A DNA stretch of 64,000 bases from Dietzia alimentaria 72. GTDB taxonomy: Bacteria; Actinomycetota; Actinomycetes; Mycobacteriales; Mycobacteriaceae. The stretch covers positions 1-64,000 of the forward strand of contig NZ_AGFF01000022.1 of NCBI RefSeq assembly GCF_000226215.1, written 5' to 3'. Positions within the stretch are counted from its first letter, which is position 1; the number at the start of each line of letters is the position of its first letter. This document shows, piece after piece, positions 43,741-52,370 of this stretch. The translations under genes were made by a program, and so were the position numbers. The notes under the pieces are model-generated. The model ran no database searches, was not told where the DNA came from, and saw nothing but the letters and a program-made list of their open reading frames with translations.

Positions 43741-44883
43741 ATGGGTGCAGTAATCGTGGAAGCCGTGCGCAGCGCGGTCGGCAAGCGCAAGGGCGGATTG
43801 GCGGGGGTGCACCCGGCCGACCTGTCGGCGGCAGTGCTCAATGGCCTCGTCGAGCGCGCTGGCATCGACCCGGCGGTCGTCGAGGACGTGATCTGGGGCA
43901 GCGTCACCCAGGCAGGCGAGCAGGCCGGCGACATCGCCCGGACCGCCGTGCTGTCCGCGGGCTGGCCGGAATCGGTTGCCGGAGTGACGATTGACCGGCA
44001 GTGCGGCTCCTCCCAGCAGGCGCTGAGCTTCGCCGTAGCCGTGATCGAGTCCGGCTACCACGACGTGGTGGTGGCCGGCGGCGTCGAGTCCATGACCCGG
44101 GTGCCGATGGGGTCGCATGTCTCGCGAGAGTCTTTTCCCTACGGCGAGAAGTACATGGAACGCTATAACGGCATCGCGCCCAACCAGGGAGTGGGAGCGG
44201 AGATGATCGCCGAGCGCTGGGGCTTCACCCGGACGCAACTCGACGAGTTCGCCGTGGCCTCGCACGAGAAGGCCGCCGCCGCGCAGGACGCAGGCTTCTT
44301 CGCCGGCCACATCGTGCCGGTCGACACCCCGGAGGGCGTCTTCGACACCGACCAGGGCATCCGCCGCGGAAGCACCGTCGAGGCGCTGGCGGCGCTCAAG
44401 ACCCCGTTCAAGGAGGACGGCGTGGTCTCCGCCGGCAACGCCTCCCAGATCTCCGACGGCTCCGCGGTCATACTGGTGATGAGTGAGGAGGCAGCCGCCA
44501 AGTACGGCTGCACCCCGATCGCGCGCGTGCACACCGCAACACTCGCCGGTGATGACCCGGTCATCATGCTCACCGCGCCCATCCCGGCCACCGCCAAGGC
44601 GCTAGAGCGGTCGAGCCTGACCGTCGACGACATCGGCGCGTTCGAGGTCAACGAGGCCTTCGCCTCCGTGCCGCTGGCATGGCTCGCCGAGACCGGCGCC
44701 GACCCGGCCAAGGTCAACCCGAACGGCGGCGCGATCGCTCTCGGACACCCGCTCGGCGGTTCGGGTGCCCGCATCATGGCGGACATGATTCATCACATGA
44801 AGGCTGAAGGCATCAAGTACGGCCTACAGACGATGTGCGAGGGCGGCGGCCAGGCCAACGCCACCATCATCGAACTGCTCTGA
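43741..44883 (+). CDS. Acetyl-CoA C-acyltransferase (thiolase)
   Basis: A 380-residue degradative thiolase. Nucleophilic Cys88 (DRQCGSSQQ), NEAFASVPLA, His336 (GHPLGGSGAR) and Cys366 (MCEGGGQAN) form the active site. AGGAG lies 9 nt before the ATG; ten further in-frame codons upstream are unlikely. It completes a kinase - dehydrogenase - thiolase run, presumably the last step of the same beta-oxidation-type route and under the TetR regulator. A hairpin repeat (copy B) follows the gene. Confidence 0.93.
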   Translation: MGAVIVEAVRSAVGKRKGGLAGVHPADLSAAVLNGLVERAGIDPAVVEDVIWGSVTQAGEQAGDIARTAVLSAGWPESVAGVTIDRQCGSSQQALSFAVAVIESGYHDVVVAGGVESMTRVPMGSHVSRESFPYGEKYMERYNGIAPNQGVGAEMIAERWGFTRTQLDEFAVASHEKAAAAQDAGFFAGHIVPVDTPEGVFDTDQGIRRGSTVEALAALKTPFKEDGVVSAGNASQISDGSAVILVMSEEAAAKYGCTPIARVHTATLAGDDPVIMLTAPIPATAKALERSSLTVDDIGAFEVNEAFASVPLAWLAETGADPAKVNPNGGAIALGHPLGGSGARIMADMIHHMKAEGIKYGLQTMCEGGGQANATIIELL

Positions 44884-44933
44884 TTCGCAGGCATCTCGGG
44901 GATTTCCGGGGCGTGTCCGGGCTCGGCGCCACA

Positions 44934-45023
44934 GTCGATGCACTCCCGCTCCCGCCGCCGCGGTTGCGCGGTTGCATCGACAGTGGCATTTGTAGGGCAG
45001 GCGTACAGGCGCGGGTGCGGATG
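44934..45023. repeat. Intergenic hairpin repeat, copy B
   Basis: Perfect arms GTCGATGCA (44934-44942) and TGCATCGAC (44973-44981) close a GC-rich stem, followed by a spacer and the conserved box GTACAGGCGCGGGTGCGGAT (from 45003). It lies in the 192-bp gap between the convergent thiolase and alcohol dehydrogenase genes, with no other content recognised there. Confidence 0.65.
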
Positions 45024-45075
45024 CCGGGGCGGGGGTGCCGGGGCGCGGGCGTGGACCCGGGCCGGGATCGGGCTG

Positions 45076-46179
45076 CTAGGCGCCGGTCAGGACCACCGCG
45101 CGGCCGAGGATCTCGCCGCGATCGAGGGCTGCGTAGGTGTCCGGGGCATCGGCGAGCGTCACCGTCCGAGAGATCACCCCTCCCAGGTCCAGCTTCCCGG
45201 CTGCCAGCAGGCGGATCAGCGCGGGCACGTCACGGCGGGCGCAGGCACCGTAGGAACCTTTGATCTGGATCTTGCGCCGGACGATGCGCGCGAGGTCCAC
45301 GTCGAGGCTGGTGCCCGCGGGTGGGATGCCGACGACGACAACACGTCCGCCCTCGCGGACGATCTCCACTGCCTGACGGGTCGTGACCGCGGACCCGAGG
45401 GCCTCGAACACCACGTCGGCCCCGCGACCGCCCGTGATCTCCGCGATCGCCTCGGCGACGTCCGCCTGAGTCGAATTCACAGTGTGCGTGGCACCCATCC
45501 GGCGAGCGAGTTCGAGCTTGTCGTCGTCGACATCGATCGCGATGACAGACTCGGCACCGCTCACGGCAGCGAGCTGGACGATGTTCTGGCCCACGCCCCC
45601 CACCGCCACGACCGCGACTGATTCGCCGGTTCGCACATCGCCGACGTTCCGGACCGCGCCGTACGCCGTGAAGAGCGAGCAGCCGAGGATGGCGGAGTGG
45701 GTCAGGTCGAGATGATCGGGGAGGGCGAATACGGCCGTGGCCGGGGTGACGCTGTATTCGGCGAGGCCGCCCATCGAATACATGGACAGCGGCTCGCCGG
45801 AGTGACGATGAAGGCGGGACTCGCCGTCATAGAGCGTGCCGCGCAGACGGTTGAACTCGAAGAACGTGGAGCAGATATCCTCCATGCCACGCGCGCAGTT
45901 CTCGCAGTGGCCGCACGGCATGATGAACGAGCCCACCACGCGGTCGCCCTGTCGGACGTTGGTGACGCCGGCGCCCACCTCGGCCACGATCCCGGAGATC
46001 TCGTGACCGAGAACGCCCGGAAGCGGGAAACCGACCTCGCCCTTCATCACGTGCAGATCCGTGTGGCAGACACCGCACGCGTGGTTGTGGACCAACACTT
46101 CTCCGGCCCGCGGTCGGGGAATCGGGATGTCCTCGATCTGAAGTGGTGTTCCGGTCTCGACACATACCGCAGCCTTCAT
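45076..46179 (-). CDS. Zinc-dependent alcohol dehydrogenase
   Basis: A 367-residue medium-chain dehydrogenase. Cys38 in GVCHTD and His59-Glu60 in GHE bind the catalytic zinc; Cys89, 92, 95 and 103 in the MPCGHCENCARGMEDIC loop bind structural zinc. AVVAVGGVGQNIVQLAAVSG is the NAD(P) loop, with Asp following for NAD. The substrate is probably an alcohol or 3-hydroxy intermediate of the neighbouring acyl-CoA pathway. Only 32 bp separate its ATG from the divergent SDR start, and both have -10 boxes in that gap. Confidence 0.92.
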   Translation of the reverse strand: MKAAVCVETGTPLQIEDIPIPRPRAGEVLVHNHACGVCHTDLHVMKGEVGFPLPGVLGHEISGIVAEVGAGVTNVRQGDRVVGSFIMPCGHCENCARGMEDICSTFFEFNRLRGTLYDGESRLHRHSGEPLSMYSMGGLAEYSVTPATAVFALPDHLDLTHSAILGCSLFTAYGAVRNVGDVRTGESVAVVAVGGVGQNIVQLAAVSGAESVIAIDVDDDKLELARRMGATHTVNSTQADVAEAIAEITGGRGADVVFEALGSAVTTRQAVEIVREGGRVVVVGIPPAGTSLDVDLARIVRRKIQIKGSYGACARRDVPALIRLLAAGKLDLGGVISRTVTLADAPDTYAALDRGEILGRAVVLTGA

Positions 46180-46186
46180 GGTGGGG

Positions 46187-46205
46187 ACTGTACCCAGCCT
46201 AGGGT
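46187..46205. promoter_or_regulatory. Back-to-back -10 elements of two divergent leaderless promoters
   Basis: TACAGT on the minus strand (46187-46192) is 7 nt before the alcohol dehydrogenase ATG. TAGGGT on the plus strand (46200-46205) is 6 nt before the SDR ATG. Each -35 region would fall inside the other gene. Confidence 0.5.
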
Positions 46206-46211
46206 GAAGTG

Positions 46212-46952
46212 ATGGAGCTACTCGAGGGAAAAACCGCGGTGGTCACCGGCGGTGCACGGGGCATCGGACTGGAGATCGCCCGGACGTTCATCGACGCGGG
46301 AGCACGCGTGGTCGTGGGCGACATCGACGATCTGGCCGGCGTCGCCGCAGTAAATGAGCTCGGCGGCGAGGACAAAGCCCGCTACGTCCGCTGCGACGTC
46401 CGGGACGGCGCCGCGATCGAGGCGATGATCGACACCGCGGAGGAGACGTTCGGGCCGCTCGGGGTGTTTGTCAACAACGCGGGCGTCACGCGCGACGCCA
46501 CCATGCGGAAGATGACCGAGGAGCAGTTCGACGACATCATCGCGATCCACCTCAAGGGCACCTGGAACGGCACCCGCGCGGCCGCCGGGCGGATGCGAGG
46601 TCACGGAGGCGGCGCAATCGTCAACATCTCGTCGATATCCGGCAAGGTCGGACTGGTGGGACAGACCAACTATTCCGCCGCCAAGGCCGGCATCGTGGGG
46701 CTGACCAAAGCCGCCGCAAAGGAAGTCGCCTTTGCCGGTGTCAGGGTGAACGCCGTGCAGCCCGGTCTCATCCGAACAGCCATGACGTTGGCGATGCCGC
46801 AGCACGTGTGGGACGAGAAGATGGCCGAGATCCCCATGGGACGGGCCGCGGAACCCGCCGAGGTGGCGCAGGTCGTGCTGTTCCTCGCCAGCGAGATGTC
46901 CAGTTACATGACCGGGACGGTCCTGGAGATCACGGGCGGGCGACACATTTGA
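46212..46952 (+). CDS. Short-chain dehydrogenase, FabG-like 3-oxoacyl reductase
   Basis: A 246-residue [11 protein letters not shown] (12-19) and Asp after strand 2 (VVGDIDD) are the cofactor motifs; NNAG, a catalytic Ser in NISSISG and YSAAK follow. The C-terminal [18 protein letters not shown] is typical of FabG-like enzymes. It is followed by a MaoC-type hydratase after 11 nt, giving a reductase/hydratase pair acting on 3-hydroxyacyl intermediates. ATG is preferred over a GTG one codon earlier because of spacing to the TAGGGT box. Confidence 0.9.
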   Translation: MELLEGKTAVVTGGARGIGLEIARTFIDAGARVVVGDIDDLAGVAAVNELGGEDKARYVRCDVRDGAAIEAMIDTAEETFGPLGVFVNNAGVTRDATMRKMTEEQFDDIIAIHLKGTWNGTRAAAGRMRGHGGGAIVNISSISGKVGLVGQTNYSAAKAGIVGLTKAAAKEVAFAGVRVNAVQPGLIRTAMTLAMPQHVWDEKMAEIPMGRAAEPAEVAQVVLFLASEMSSYMTGTVLEITGGRHI

Positions 46953-46963
46953 GGAGGACTAGC

Positions 46964-47437
46964 ATGATCGTGTTCGACGGGCTGGAACAGATCGAGGCCG
47001 CGATCGGCACCCACATCGGTTTTAGCGAGTGGATGGAGATCACGCAGGAACGGGTGGACGCCTTTGCCGACGCCACCGGGGACCATCAGTGGATCCACGT
47101 CGATCCGGTCAGGGCCGCTGACGGGCCGTACGGCCATACGATCGCCCACGGCTACCTGACGCTGTCACTGCTGCCGGTGCTCTGCGCCCAGGTGATGGAC
47201 ATTCGTGGTTTCACGATGATGATCAACTACGGCCTCGAAAGGGTTCGTTTTCCCGCAGCCGTGCCCGTCCGCTCCAGAATTCGGGCAGGGATCGAACTCA
47301 CCTCGCTGCAACAAAAGTCCTCCGGCGTGCAGCTCACCAGTGTGGTGACCGTGGAGATCGAGGGCGGTGACCGGCCTGCTCTCGTCGCGGAAACCGTTCG
47401 TTTGATGGTCGAGCCACAGAAATTTGTTCGGACTTAA
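46964..47437 (+). CDS. MaoC-type (R)-enoyl-CoA hydratase
   Basis: A 157-residue hot-dog-fold hydratase. DATGDHQWIHVDP (36-48) and GHTIAHGYLTLSLLP contain the hydratase-2 catalytic pair Asp40/His45. It hydrates trans-2-enoyl-CoA to (R)-3-hydroxyacyl-CoA, the substrate of the preceding FabG-like reductase. An excellent ribosome-binding site (GAGGAGGA) lies 7 nt before the ATG. After it, a GGCCGG-stem hairpin (47476-47495) may be a weak terminator. Confidence 0.9.
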   Translation: MIVFDGLEQIEAAIGTHIGFSEWMEITQERVDAFADATGDHQWIHVDPVRAADGPYGHTIAHGYLTLSLLPVLCAQVMDIRGFTMMINYGLERVRFPAAVPVRSRIRAGIELTSLQQKSSGVQLTSVVTVEIEGGDRPALVAETVRLMVEPQKFVRT

Positions 47438-47541
47438 CTACAACGATGTGATTCGGGCGTAGCGTCACGATCAACGGCCGGTGGGGAAGCCGGCCGGTCC
47501 ACCCCAACCCGCCCGCGGGTGCCGCGGGACAGGAGCGCGCC

Positions 47542-48897
47542 GTGACCGACACCGTACGTACCTACGTCCTCGACACCTCGGTTCTGCTGTCCGACCCGTG
47601 GGCCGCCACCCGCTTCGCTGAACATCGCGTAGTCCTGCCCATCGCGGTGATCAGCGAGCTGGAGGACAAGCGCAACCACCCCGAGCTCGGCTATTTCGCG
47701 CGGGAGGCCCTGCGTCTGCTTGAGGAACTTCGCTTGCGGAACGGCCGGCTCGACGGCGACATGATCGTCACCGACGCGGGTGGCACCCTTCGTGTGGAGC
47801 TCAACCACACCGACCAGATGGTCCTGCCTCCCGGCTTCCGCAACACCGGAAACGACTCCAGGATCCTCGCCTGCGCACTCAACCTCCGCGAAGAGGGAGT
47901 CGAGGCAGTCCTCGTGTCCAAGGATGTTCCGCTGCGCGTCAAGGCCGGCTCCGTCGGCCTACCCGCTGACGAGTACCACGCCCAGGACGTCGTTCTCACC
48001 GGGTACAGCGGCATCACCGACTTGTCCGCCAGCCAGGACCTGGTGGACACCCTGTTCTCTGACGGCGGAGCGTCGCCACTGGCCGCCCGCGCTGCAGGGG
48101 TCGACGACACGGCCCCCGTCCACTGCGGCATCCGCGTGCAGACCGAATCCTCTTCCGCCCTGGCCCGCGTCACCGACAACGGCGGTCTGAAACTCGTCCG
48201 CGGCGACGTGGAGGTGTTCGGACTGCGCGGCCGATCCGCCGAGCAGCGCATCGCGATCGACTGTCTGCTCGACGAATCAATCGGAATCGTCTCCCTGGGA
48301 GGTCGCGCCGGCACCGGTAAGTCGGCGCTCGCCCTGTGCGCGGGACTGGAGTCGGTGCTCGAGCGTCGTCGTCACCGCAAGATCGTGGTGTTCCGCCCCC
48401 TTTACGCCGTGGGCGGCCAGGAACTGGGGTACCTACCCGGCGGTGAGTCCGAGAAGATGTCGCCCTGGGCGCAGGCCGTGTTCGACACGCTGGAGGGGCT
48501 GGTCAGTGAGAACGTGATTGACGAGGTGATGGACCGCGACATCCTCGAGGTTTTGCCGCTGACGCACATCCGCGGTCGGAGCCTGCACGATTCTTTTGTG
48601 ATCGTCGACGAGGCCCAGTCCCTCGAACGCAACGTCCTGCTGACCGTTCTGTCCCGCCTGGGCACCGGCTCCCGGGTCGTGCTCACCCACGACGTCGCCC
48701 AGCGCGATAATCTCCGCGTCGGGCGTCACGACGGTATCCAGGCCGTGGTGGAGAAGCTCAAGGGCCACCCGCTGTTCGCGCACGTGACTCTCAGCCGATC
48801 CGAGCGTTCGGCGATCGCGGAACTCGTCACCACGATGTTGGAGGAATTCCACCCCGACGGCACCTCGGGCGAACTGCGCCGGATCCACGCCGCCTGA
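47542..48897 (+). CDS. phoH: PhoH-family protein with PIN domain (PhoH2)
   Basis: A 451-residue fusion of an N-terminal PIN ribonuclease domain (about 5-135; [14 protein letters not shown] has the first catalytic Asp, then [10 protein letters not shown] and NDSRILACA) and a C-terminal PhoH ATPase/helicase domain (Walker [10 protein letters not shown] near 254; [10 protein letters not shown] as Walker B). M. tuberculosis PhoH2 unwinds and cuts RNA. The GTG start has AGGAG 9 nt upstream. In M. tuberculosis it also lies just after glyA; here the catabolic island separates them. Confidence 0.93.
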   Translation: MTDTVRTYVLDTSVLLSDPWAATRFAEHRVVLPIAVISELEDKRNHPELGYFAREALRLLEELRLRNGRLDGDMIVTDAGGTLRVELNHTDQMVLPPGFRNTGNDSRILACALNLREEGVEAVLVSKDVPLRVKAGSVGLPADEYHAQDVVLTGYSGITDLSASQDLVDTLFSDGGASPLAARAAGVDDTAPVHCGIRVQTESSSALARVTDNGGLKLVRGDVEVFGLRGRSAEQRIAIDCLLDESIGIVSLGGRAGTGKSALALCAGLESVLERRRHRKIVVFRPLYAVGGQELGYLPGGESEKMSPWAQAVFDTLEGLVSENVIDEVMDRDILEVLPLTHIRGRSLHDSFVIVDEAQSLERNVLLTVLSRLGTGSRVVLTHDVAQRDNLRVGRHDGIQAVVEKLKGHPLFAHVTLSRSERSAIAELVTTMLEEFHPDGTSGELRRIHAA

Positions 48898-48991
48898 CGG
48901 GACCTGCTCCCTGAGTGGCCTGATCCTGTGCAAAGATCGGCTCGGCCGATACCCGCCCCGGTCGCTTCTGCCGCACTCGAAAGGTCCGCCC

Positions 48992-49558
48992 ATGTCCCGT
49001 CGCTCTTTTCTGGTACTGGCACTCCCGATAGTCACCGCGTGCGCTCTGGTGATGGGCGGGTGCGGTGAGCAGGTTCCCGGAGGAATGCCGGAGGCGGGTT
49101 CGGAGCCCACCTTGGCGACGGAGAACGGGTCTACCGGCGACGCTGCGGCCGGGGATGCCGGCACCGACGGAGCCGCGGAAGGTGATCCGGCCGACCCGAT
49201 CGTCGTCAAGATCGGAGAGGAGGAGTTCGCGACCAACATGGCGATCTACCGCCGCTATAACGACGCCAAGGACACCCCGCTCGCGTTGCAGGCGCCGCTG
49301 GCGTCCGCCGAGGAGATCGTCGGCGGCACGAAGCAGGACTACACCGCTGGCACGGTTTACTGGTCACCCGAGACCGGCGCATGGATCGTCCGCGGTCAGA
49401 TACACGCCACCTACCTCGACAACGGTGGTCCCGCCGGGGCCCTGGGATGGCCGGTCGGCGACGAGACCGTCGACGGCGAGGTGATCCTCTCGGACTTCCA
49501 GAACGGGCAGATCCGACTGGAGAACCAGGCGATCCGAGTGGTCGAGTACCCCCGATAG
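48992..49558 (+). CDS. Lipoprotein with LGFP repeat
   Basis: A 188-residue secreted protein. SRRSFLVLALPIVTACALVM then GGC gives a lipobox at about 21-24 with Cys24 lipidated; the SRRSFL start could also allow Tat use. A Gly/Asp/Ala-rich linker (30-68) leads to one LGFP repeat (YWSPETGAWIVRGQIHATYL then GGPAGALGWPVGDE), a motif thought to anchor or bind cell-wall components. Function otherwise unknown. Convergent with fumC across a perfect hairpin. Confidence 0.83.
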   Translation: MSRRSFLVLALPIVTACALVMGGCGEQVPGGMPEAGSEPTLATENGSTGDAAAGDAGTDGAAEGDPADPIVVKIGEEEFATNMAIYRRYNDAKDTPLALQAPLASAEEIVGGTKQDYTAGTVYWSPETGAWIVRGQIHATYLDNGGPAGALGWPVGDETVDGEVILSDFQNGQIRLENQAIRVVEYPR

Positions 49559-49589
49559 CCCGGCCGACCGGACAGGCGGTGCGGCCGGG
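49559..49589. terminator. Bidirectional stem-loop between convergent genes
   Basis: CCCGGCCG (49559-49566) and CGGCCGGG (49582-49589), extended by one more G-C pair, form a strong stem between the lipoprotein and fumC stops. No T tract; typical of GC-rich actinobacterial terminators. Confidence 0.6.
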
Positions 49590-49597
49590 CTGCGATG

Positions 49598-51001
49598 TCA
49601 GCGATCGCGGTCGAGGCCGGCCATCCCCAATACATCGAGACGACGATCCAGCTCCTCCTCGCTGAGCGGATCCGGAACGAAGCCCAACGCGATGACCGCC
49701 TCTCGGATCGTGATCTCCTCCGCCAGGGCGTGCTTGGCCACGCGTGCGGCTTCTTCGTAGCCGATCGCCGAGTTCAGCGGCGTGACGATCGAGGGGGAAG
49801 ACTCGGCGAGGCGGCGCATGCGGTCCGCGTCCGGCTCGATCCCGTCGATGCAGCGCTCGGCGAAGAGCGTGGAGGAATTCGCGAGGATCCGGACGGACTC
49901 GAGGACGTTGCGGGCCATCACCGGGATCGCTGTATTGAGTTCAAAGGCGCCGCTCGCGCCGGCCCAGGCAACAGCCGCGTCGTTGCCCACGACCTGGGCG
50001 GCGACCTGCGCGACCGTCTCGCACAGCACCGGGTTGACCTTGCCGGGCATGATCGACGACCCCGGCTGCAAGTCGGGGAGGTGAACCTCGGAGAGCCCCG
50101 TCATCGGCCCCGAGCCCATCCACCGGATGTCGTTGGCGATCTTGGTCAGGGATACGGCGACGGTCCGGAGAGCACCGGACAGTTCGACCAGACCATCACG
50201 GGCGGACTGTGCCTCGAACGGGTCCGCCGCGAGAACCAGCTCCTCGAGGCCGGTGAGCGAGCGCAGTTCCTCCACCACGGCGGAGCCGAAGCCGTCCGGG
50301 GCGTTGAGTCCGGTACCGGCAGCGGTTCCGCCGATCGGCAGCTCGCCGACCCGGGGCAGCGTTCCGCAGACGCGCTCGAGGCTCGCACGGATCTGGCGGG
50401 CGTATCCGCCGAACTCCTGCCCCAGCGTCACGGGGACAGCGTCCATCAGGTGGGTGCGTCCTGGCTTGACCACCTCGCGCCACTGCTCCGCCTTCTTCTC
50501 GAAGGACTGCGCGAGGGTCGTGAGGGCAGGGACGAGATCGGCAACGACGACCTCGGTGGCCGCGACATGGGTGGCGGTGGGGAATGTGTCGTTGGACGAC
50601 TGGGACATGTTGACGTCGTCGTTGGGGTGTACGGTCACGCCCTCGGCAGCGCAGAGCGAGGCGATGACCTCATTGGCGTTCATGTTGGAGCTGGTGCCCG
50701 AGCCGGTCTGGAAGACATCCACCGGAAAGTGCTCGTCCAGCTCGCCCTCCGCGATTCGGCCGGCGGCGGCGACGATGGCGTCGACCTTCTGCTGATCCAG
50801 CAAGCCGAGTCGGCCATTAACGGTGGCGCACGCGGATTTGAGCAGACCGAGCGCGCGGATTTGCGCCCGCTCGAGACCACTGCCGGAGACCGGGAAGTTC
50901 TCCACGGCGCGCTGCGTCTGTGCTCGCCAGAGGGCGTCGACGGGCACCCGGACCTCGCCCATTGTGTCGTGTTCGATTCGGAATTCACTCTGATCTGCCA
51001 T
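49598..51001 (-). CDS. fumC: Fumarate hydratase, class II
   Basis: TCA-cycle enzyme interconverting fumarate and malate. The 467-residue protein has the superfamily signature [11 protein letters not shown], plus [28 protein letters not shown] and the catalytic-His loop [18 protein letters not shown]. It starts at the ATG with a TACTCT box 6 nt upstream and no ribosome-binding site. In mycobacteria it follows glpX directly; here an IS630-family element has inserted 50 bp before the start codon, leaving the -10 intact. Confidence 0.96.
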   Translation of the reverse strand: MADQSEFRIEHDTMGEVRVPVDALWRAQTQRAVENFPVSGSGLERAQIRALGLLKSACATVNGRLGLLDQQKVDAIVAAAGRIAEGELDEHFPVDVFQTGSGTSSNMNANEVIASLCAAEGVTVHPNDDVNMSQSSNDTFPTATHVAATEVVVADLVPALTTLAQSFEKKAEQWREVVKPGRTHLMDAVPVTLGQEFGGYARQIRASLERVCGTLPRVGELPIGGTAAGTGLNAPDGFGSAVVEELRSLTGLEELVLAADPFEAQSARDGLVELSGALRTVAVSLTKIANDIRWMGSGPMTGLSEVHLPDLQPGSSIMPGKVNPVLCETVAQVAAQVVGNDAAVAWAGASGAFELNTAIPVMARNVLESVRILANSSTLFAERCIDGIEPDADRMRRLAESSPSIVTPLNSAIGYEEAARVAKHALAEEITIREAVIALGFVPDPLSEEELDRRLDVLGMAGLDRDR

Positions 51002-51007
51002 GTCGCC

Positions 51008-51013
51008 AGAGTA
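51008..51013 (-). promoter_or_regulatory. -10 element of a leaderless fumC promoter
   Basis: TACTCT on the minus strand, 6 nt before the fumC ATG and 38 bp inside the insertion boundary of the IS element, so fumC could still be transcribed from its own promoter. Confidence 0.5.
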
Positions 51014-51051
51014 GGCGCGACCGACGCGATCTGCAGGGGACCGTGGAACTA

Positions 51052-52197
51052 GTGTCGTGCGTGTGAAGTAGTTTTACAGTTGGGTTTGTGAAATCATGGG
51101 GCATGGCGAATCGACCTGCCCCGGCATTGATGTTGCGTCCCGGCGATCGCGAGAAGCTTGAGAGAATGACGCGCTCGCAGTCGATGTCGGCAGGCATGGT
51201 GCAGCGAGCACGCATCGTGCTGCTGGCTTCGGAGGGCCGGCGCAATGCGGAGATCGCCGAGTTGGCCGGGGCGTCGCGGCCGAAGGTGAACCTCTGGCGG
51301 TCCAGGTACGAGGACAAGGGCATCGGGGGCCTGGCTGATGAGAAGCGTTCTGGTCGGCCGCGCACGATCGATCACGCGGAGATCGTGACGGCGACCTTGA
51401 TGCCGCCGCCGAAGTCTCTGGGCGTGACCCACTGGTCGTCGCGGCTGCTGGCGACACGGTTGAAGGTCTCGGCCTCGACGGTGGTCACGGCGTGGCGTGC
51501 CTACGGGATCAAGCCGTGGCGCTCGGAGTCGTTCCGGTTCTCCACCGATCCTGAGCTGGTCGGCAAAGTCACCGACATCTGCGGCCTGTACCTGGCGCCG
51601 CCGGAGAACGCGATCGTGTTGTGCGTGGATGAGAAGTCCCAGATCCAGGCACTGGATCGTACTCAGCCGATCTTGCCGATGCAGCCCGGCCTGATCGAGC
51701 GGCGCAGCCACGACTACGTCCGGCACGGCACCAGCACCCTGTTCGCGGCGCTGGACATCGCCACCGGTCAGGTCACTGCCGCACTCAAACCGCGGCATCG
51801 CAACCAAGAGTTCCTGGCGTTCCTGAAGCAGATCGAGCGGGCGTACCGTCATGTCGTCGATGCCGACGGTCAGCCAGTTGAGCTGCACCTGGTGATGGAC
51901 AACTACGCCGCCCACAAGCACGCAAACGTTAAGGCCTGGCTGGCCGAAAATCCCCGGTTCAAGGTCCACTTCACACCCACCCACGCGTCGTGGATGAACC
52001 TGGTCGAGGTGTGGTTCGGCATCGTCGAACGCCAGGCCATCCGCCGTGGGGTCTTTACATCCGTCAAGGACCTCAACGCGAAGATCCGCGCCTTCATCGA
52101 CGGCTGGAACCACCGATCCCACCCCTTCGTCTGGACGAAAACCGCCGACGAAGTCCTCAAGAAAGCCAACCGTAAGAAGACTTCAAATGCGGACCAC
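51052..52197 (+). mobile_element. IS630-family insertion sequence
   Basis: A 1146-bp element with imperfect terminal inverted repeats: GTGTCGTGCGTGTGAAGT (51052) and, on the other strand, GTGGTCCGCATTTGAAGT (from 52197), 17 of 26 matching over the full arms ending TTTTAC/CTTAC. It is flanked by TA on both sides (51050-51051 and 52198-52199), the target duplication expected for IS630/Tc1-mariner elements. It carries a single transposase and sits between glpX and fumC. Confidence 0.85.
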
Positions 52198-52200
52198 TAG
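51088..52200 (+). CDS. IS630-family transposase
   Basis: A 370-residue DDE transposase. The N-terminal HTH region (about 30-75, with AEIAELAGASRPKVNLWRSRY) is followed by a catalytic domain with the first Asp in LCVDEKSQIQALDR, the second in LVMDNYAAHKHA, and the Glu in WMNLVEVWFGIVERQ, the normal IS630 DDE order. The protein ends NADH and its stop TAG uses the TA of the target duplication plus one flanking G. The frame is intact, so the element may be active. GTG start; an ATG five codons further is an alternative. Confidence 0.92.
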   Translation: MKSWGMANRPAPALMLRPGDREKLERMTRSQSMSAGMVQRARIVLLASEGRRNAEIAELAGASRPKVNLWRSRYEDKGIGGLADEKRSGRPRTIDHAEIVTATLMPPPKSLGVTHWSSRLLATRLKVSASTVVTAWRAYGIKPWRSESFRFSTDPELVGKVTDICGLYLAPPENAIVLCVDEKSQIQALDRTQPILPMQPGLIERRSHDYVRHGTSTLFAALDIATGQVTAALKPRHRNQEFLAFLKQIERAYRHVVDADGQPVELHLVMDNYAAHKHANVKAWLAENPRFKVHFTPTHASWMNLVEVWFGIVERQAIRRGVFTSVKDLNAKIRAFIDGWNHRSHPFVWTKTADEVLKKANRKKTSNADH

Positions 52201-52230
52201 CACGCATTCGCCTCGCCCAGAAGCCCCGCG

Positions 52231-52340
52231 CCATGAACTCCCGCGACCGCCGGCGCGGGTGCGGGGGTTCATCAACGGCGGCGGATTCCGTCTCGATGTA
52301 CAGGCGCGGGAGCGGATGTATACGAGTGCGGGTGCGGATG
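52231..52340. repeat. Intergenic hairpin repeat, copy C
   Basis: ATGAACTCCCGC and GCGGGGGTTCAT (52233-52244, 52260-52271) pair with one mismatch, followed by spacer and the box GTACAGGCGCGGGAGCGGATG, then a further partial repeat GTGCGGGTGCGGATG. It fills most of the 170 bp between the IS element and the glpX stop. Confidence 0.65.
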
Positions 52341-52370
52341 CCCGTGGTGGCCTGCGTGGGGCGTGCTGGG

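Noticed and set aside
43720-44532. 270-codon minus-strand frame inside the thiolase gene
   Set aside because: Fully antisense to a thiolase with all active-site residues present.
44884-45075. Short arginine-rich frames across repeat copy B as possible small proteins
   Set aside because: The three repeat copies keep stem pairing rather than any common reading frame, so a coding role is unlikely.
49595-51052. Long open frame of 485 codons on the plus strand antisense to fumC
   Set aside because: It mirrors fumC over its whole length and has low-complexity Arg/Gly/Asp composition, typical of antisense frames in high-GC DNA.
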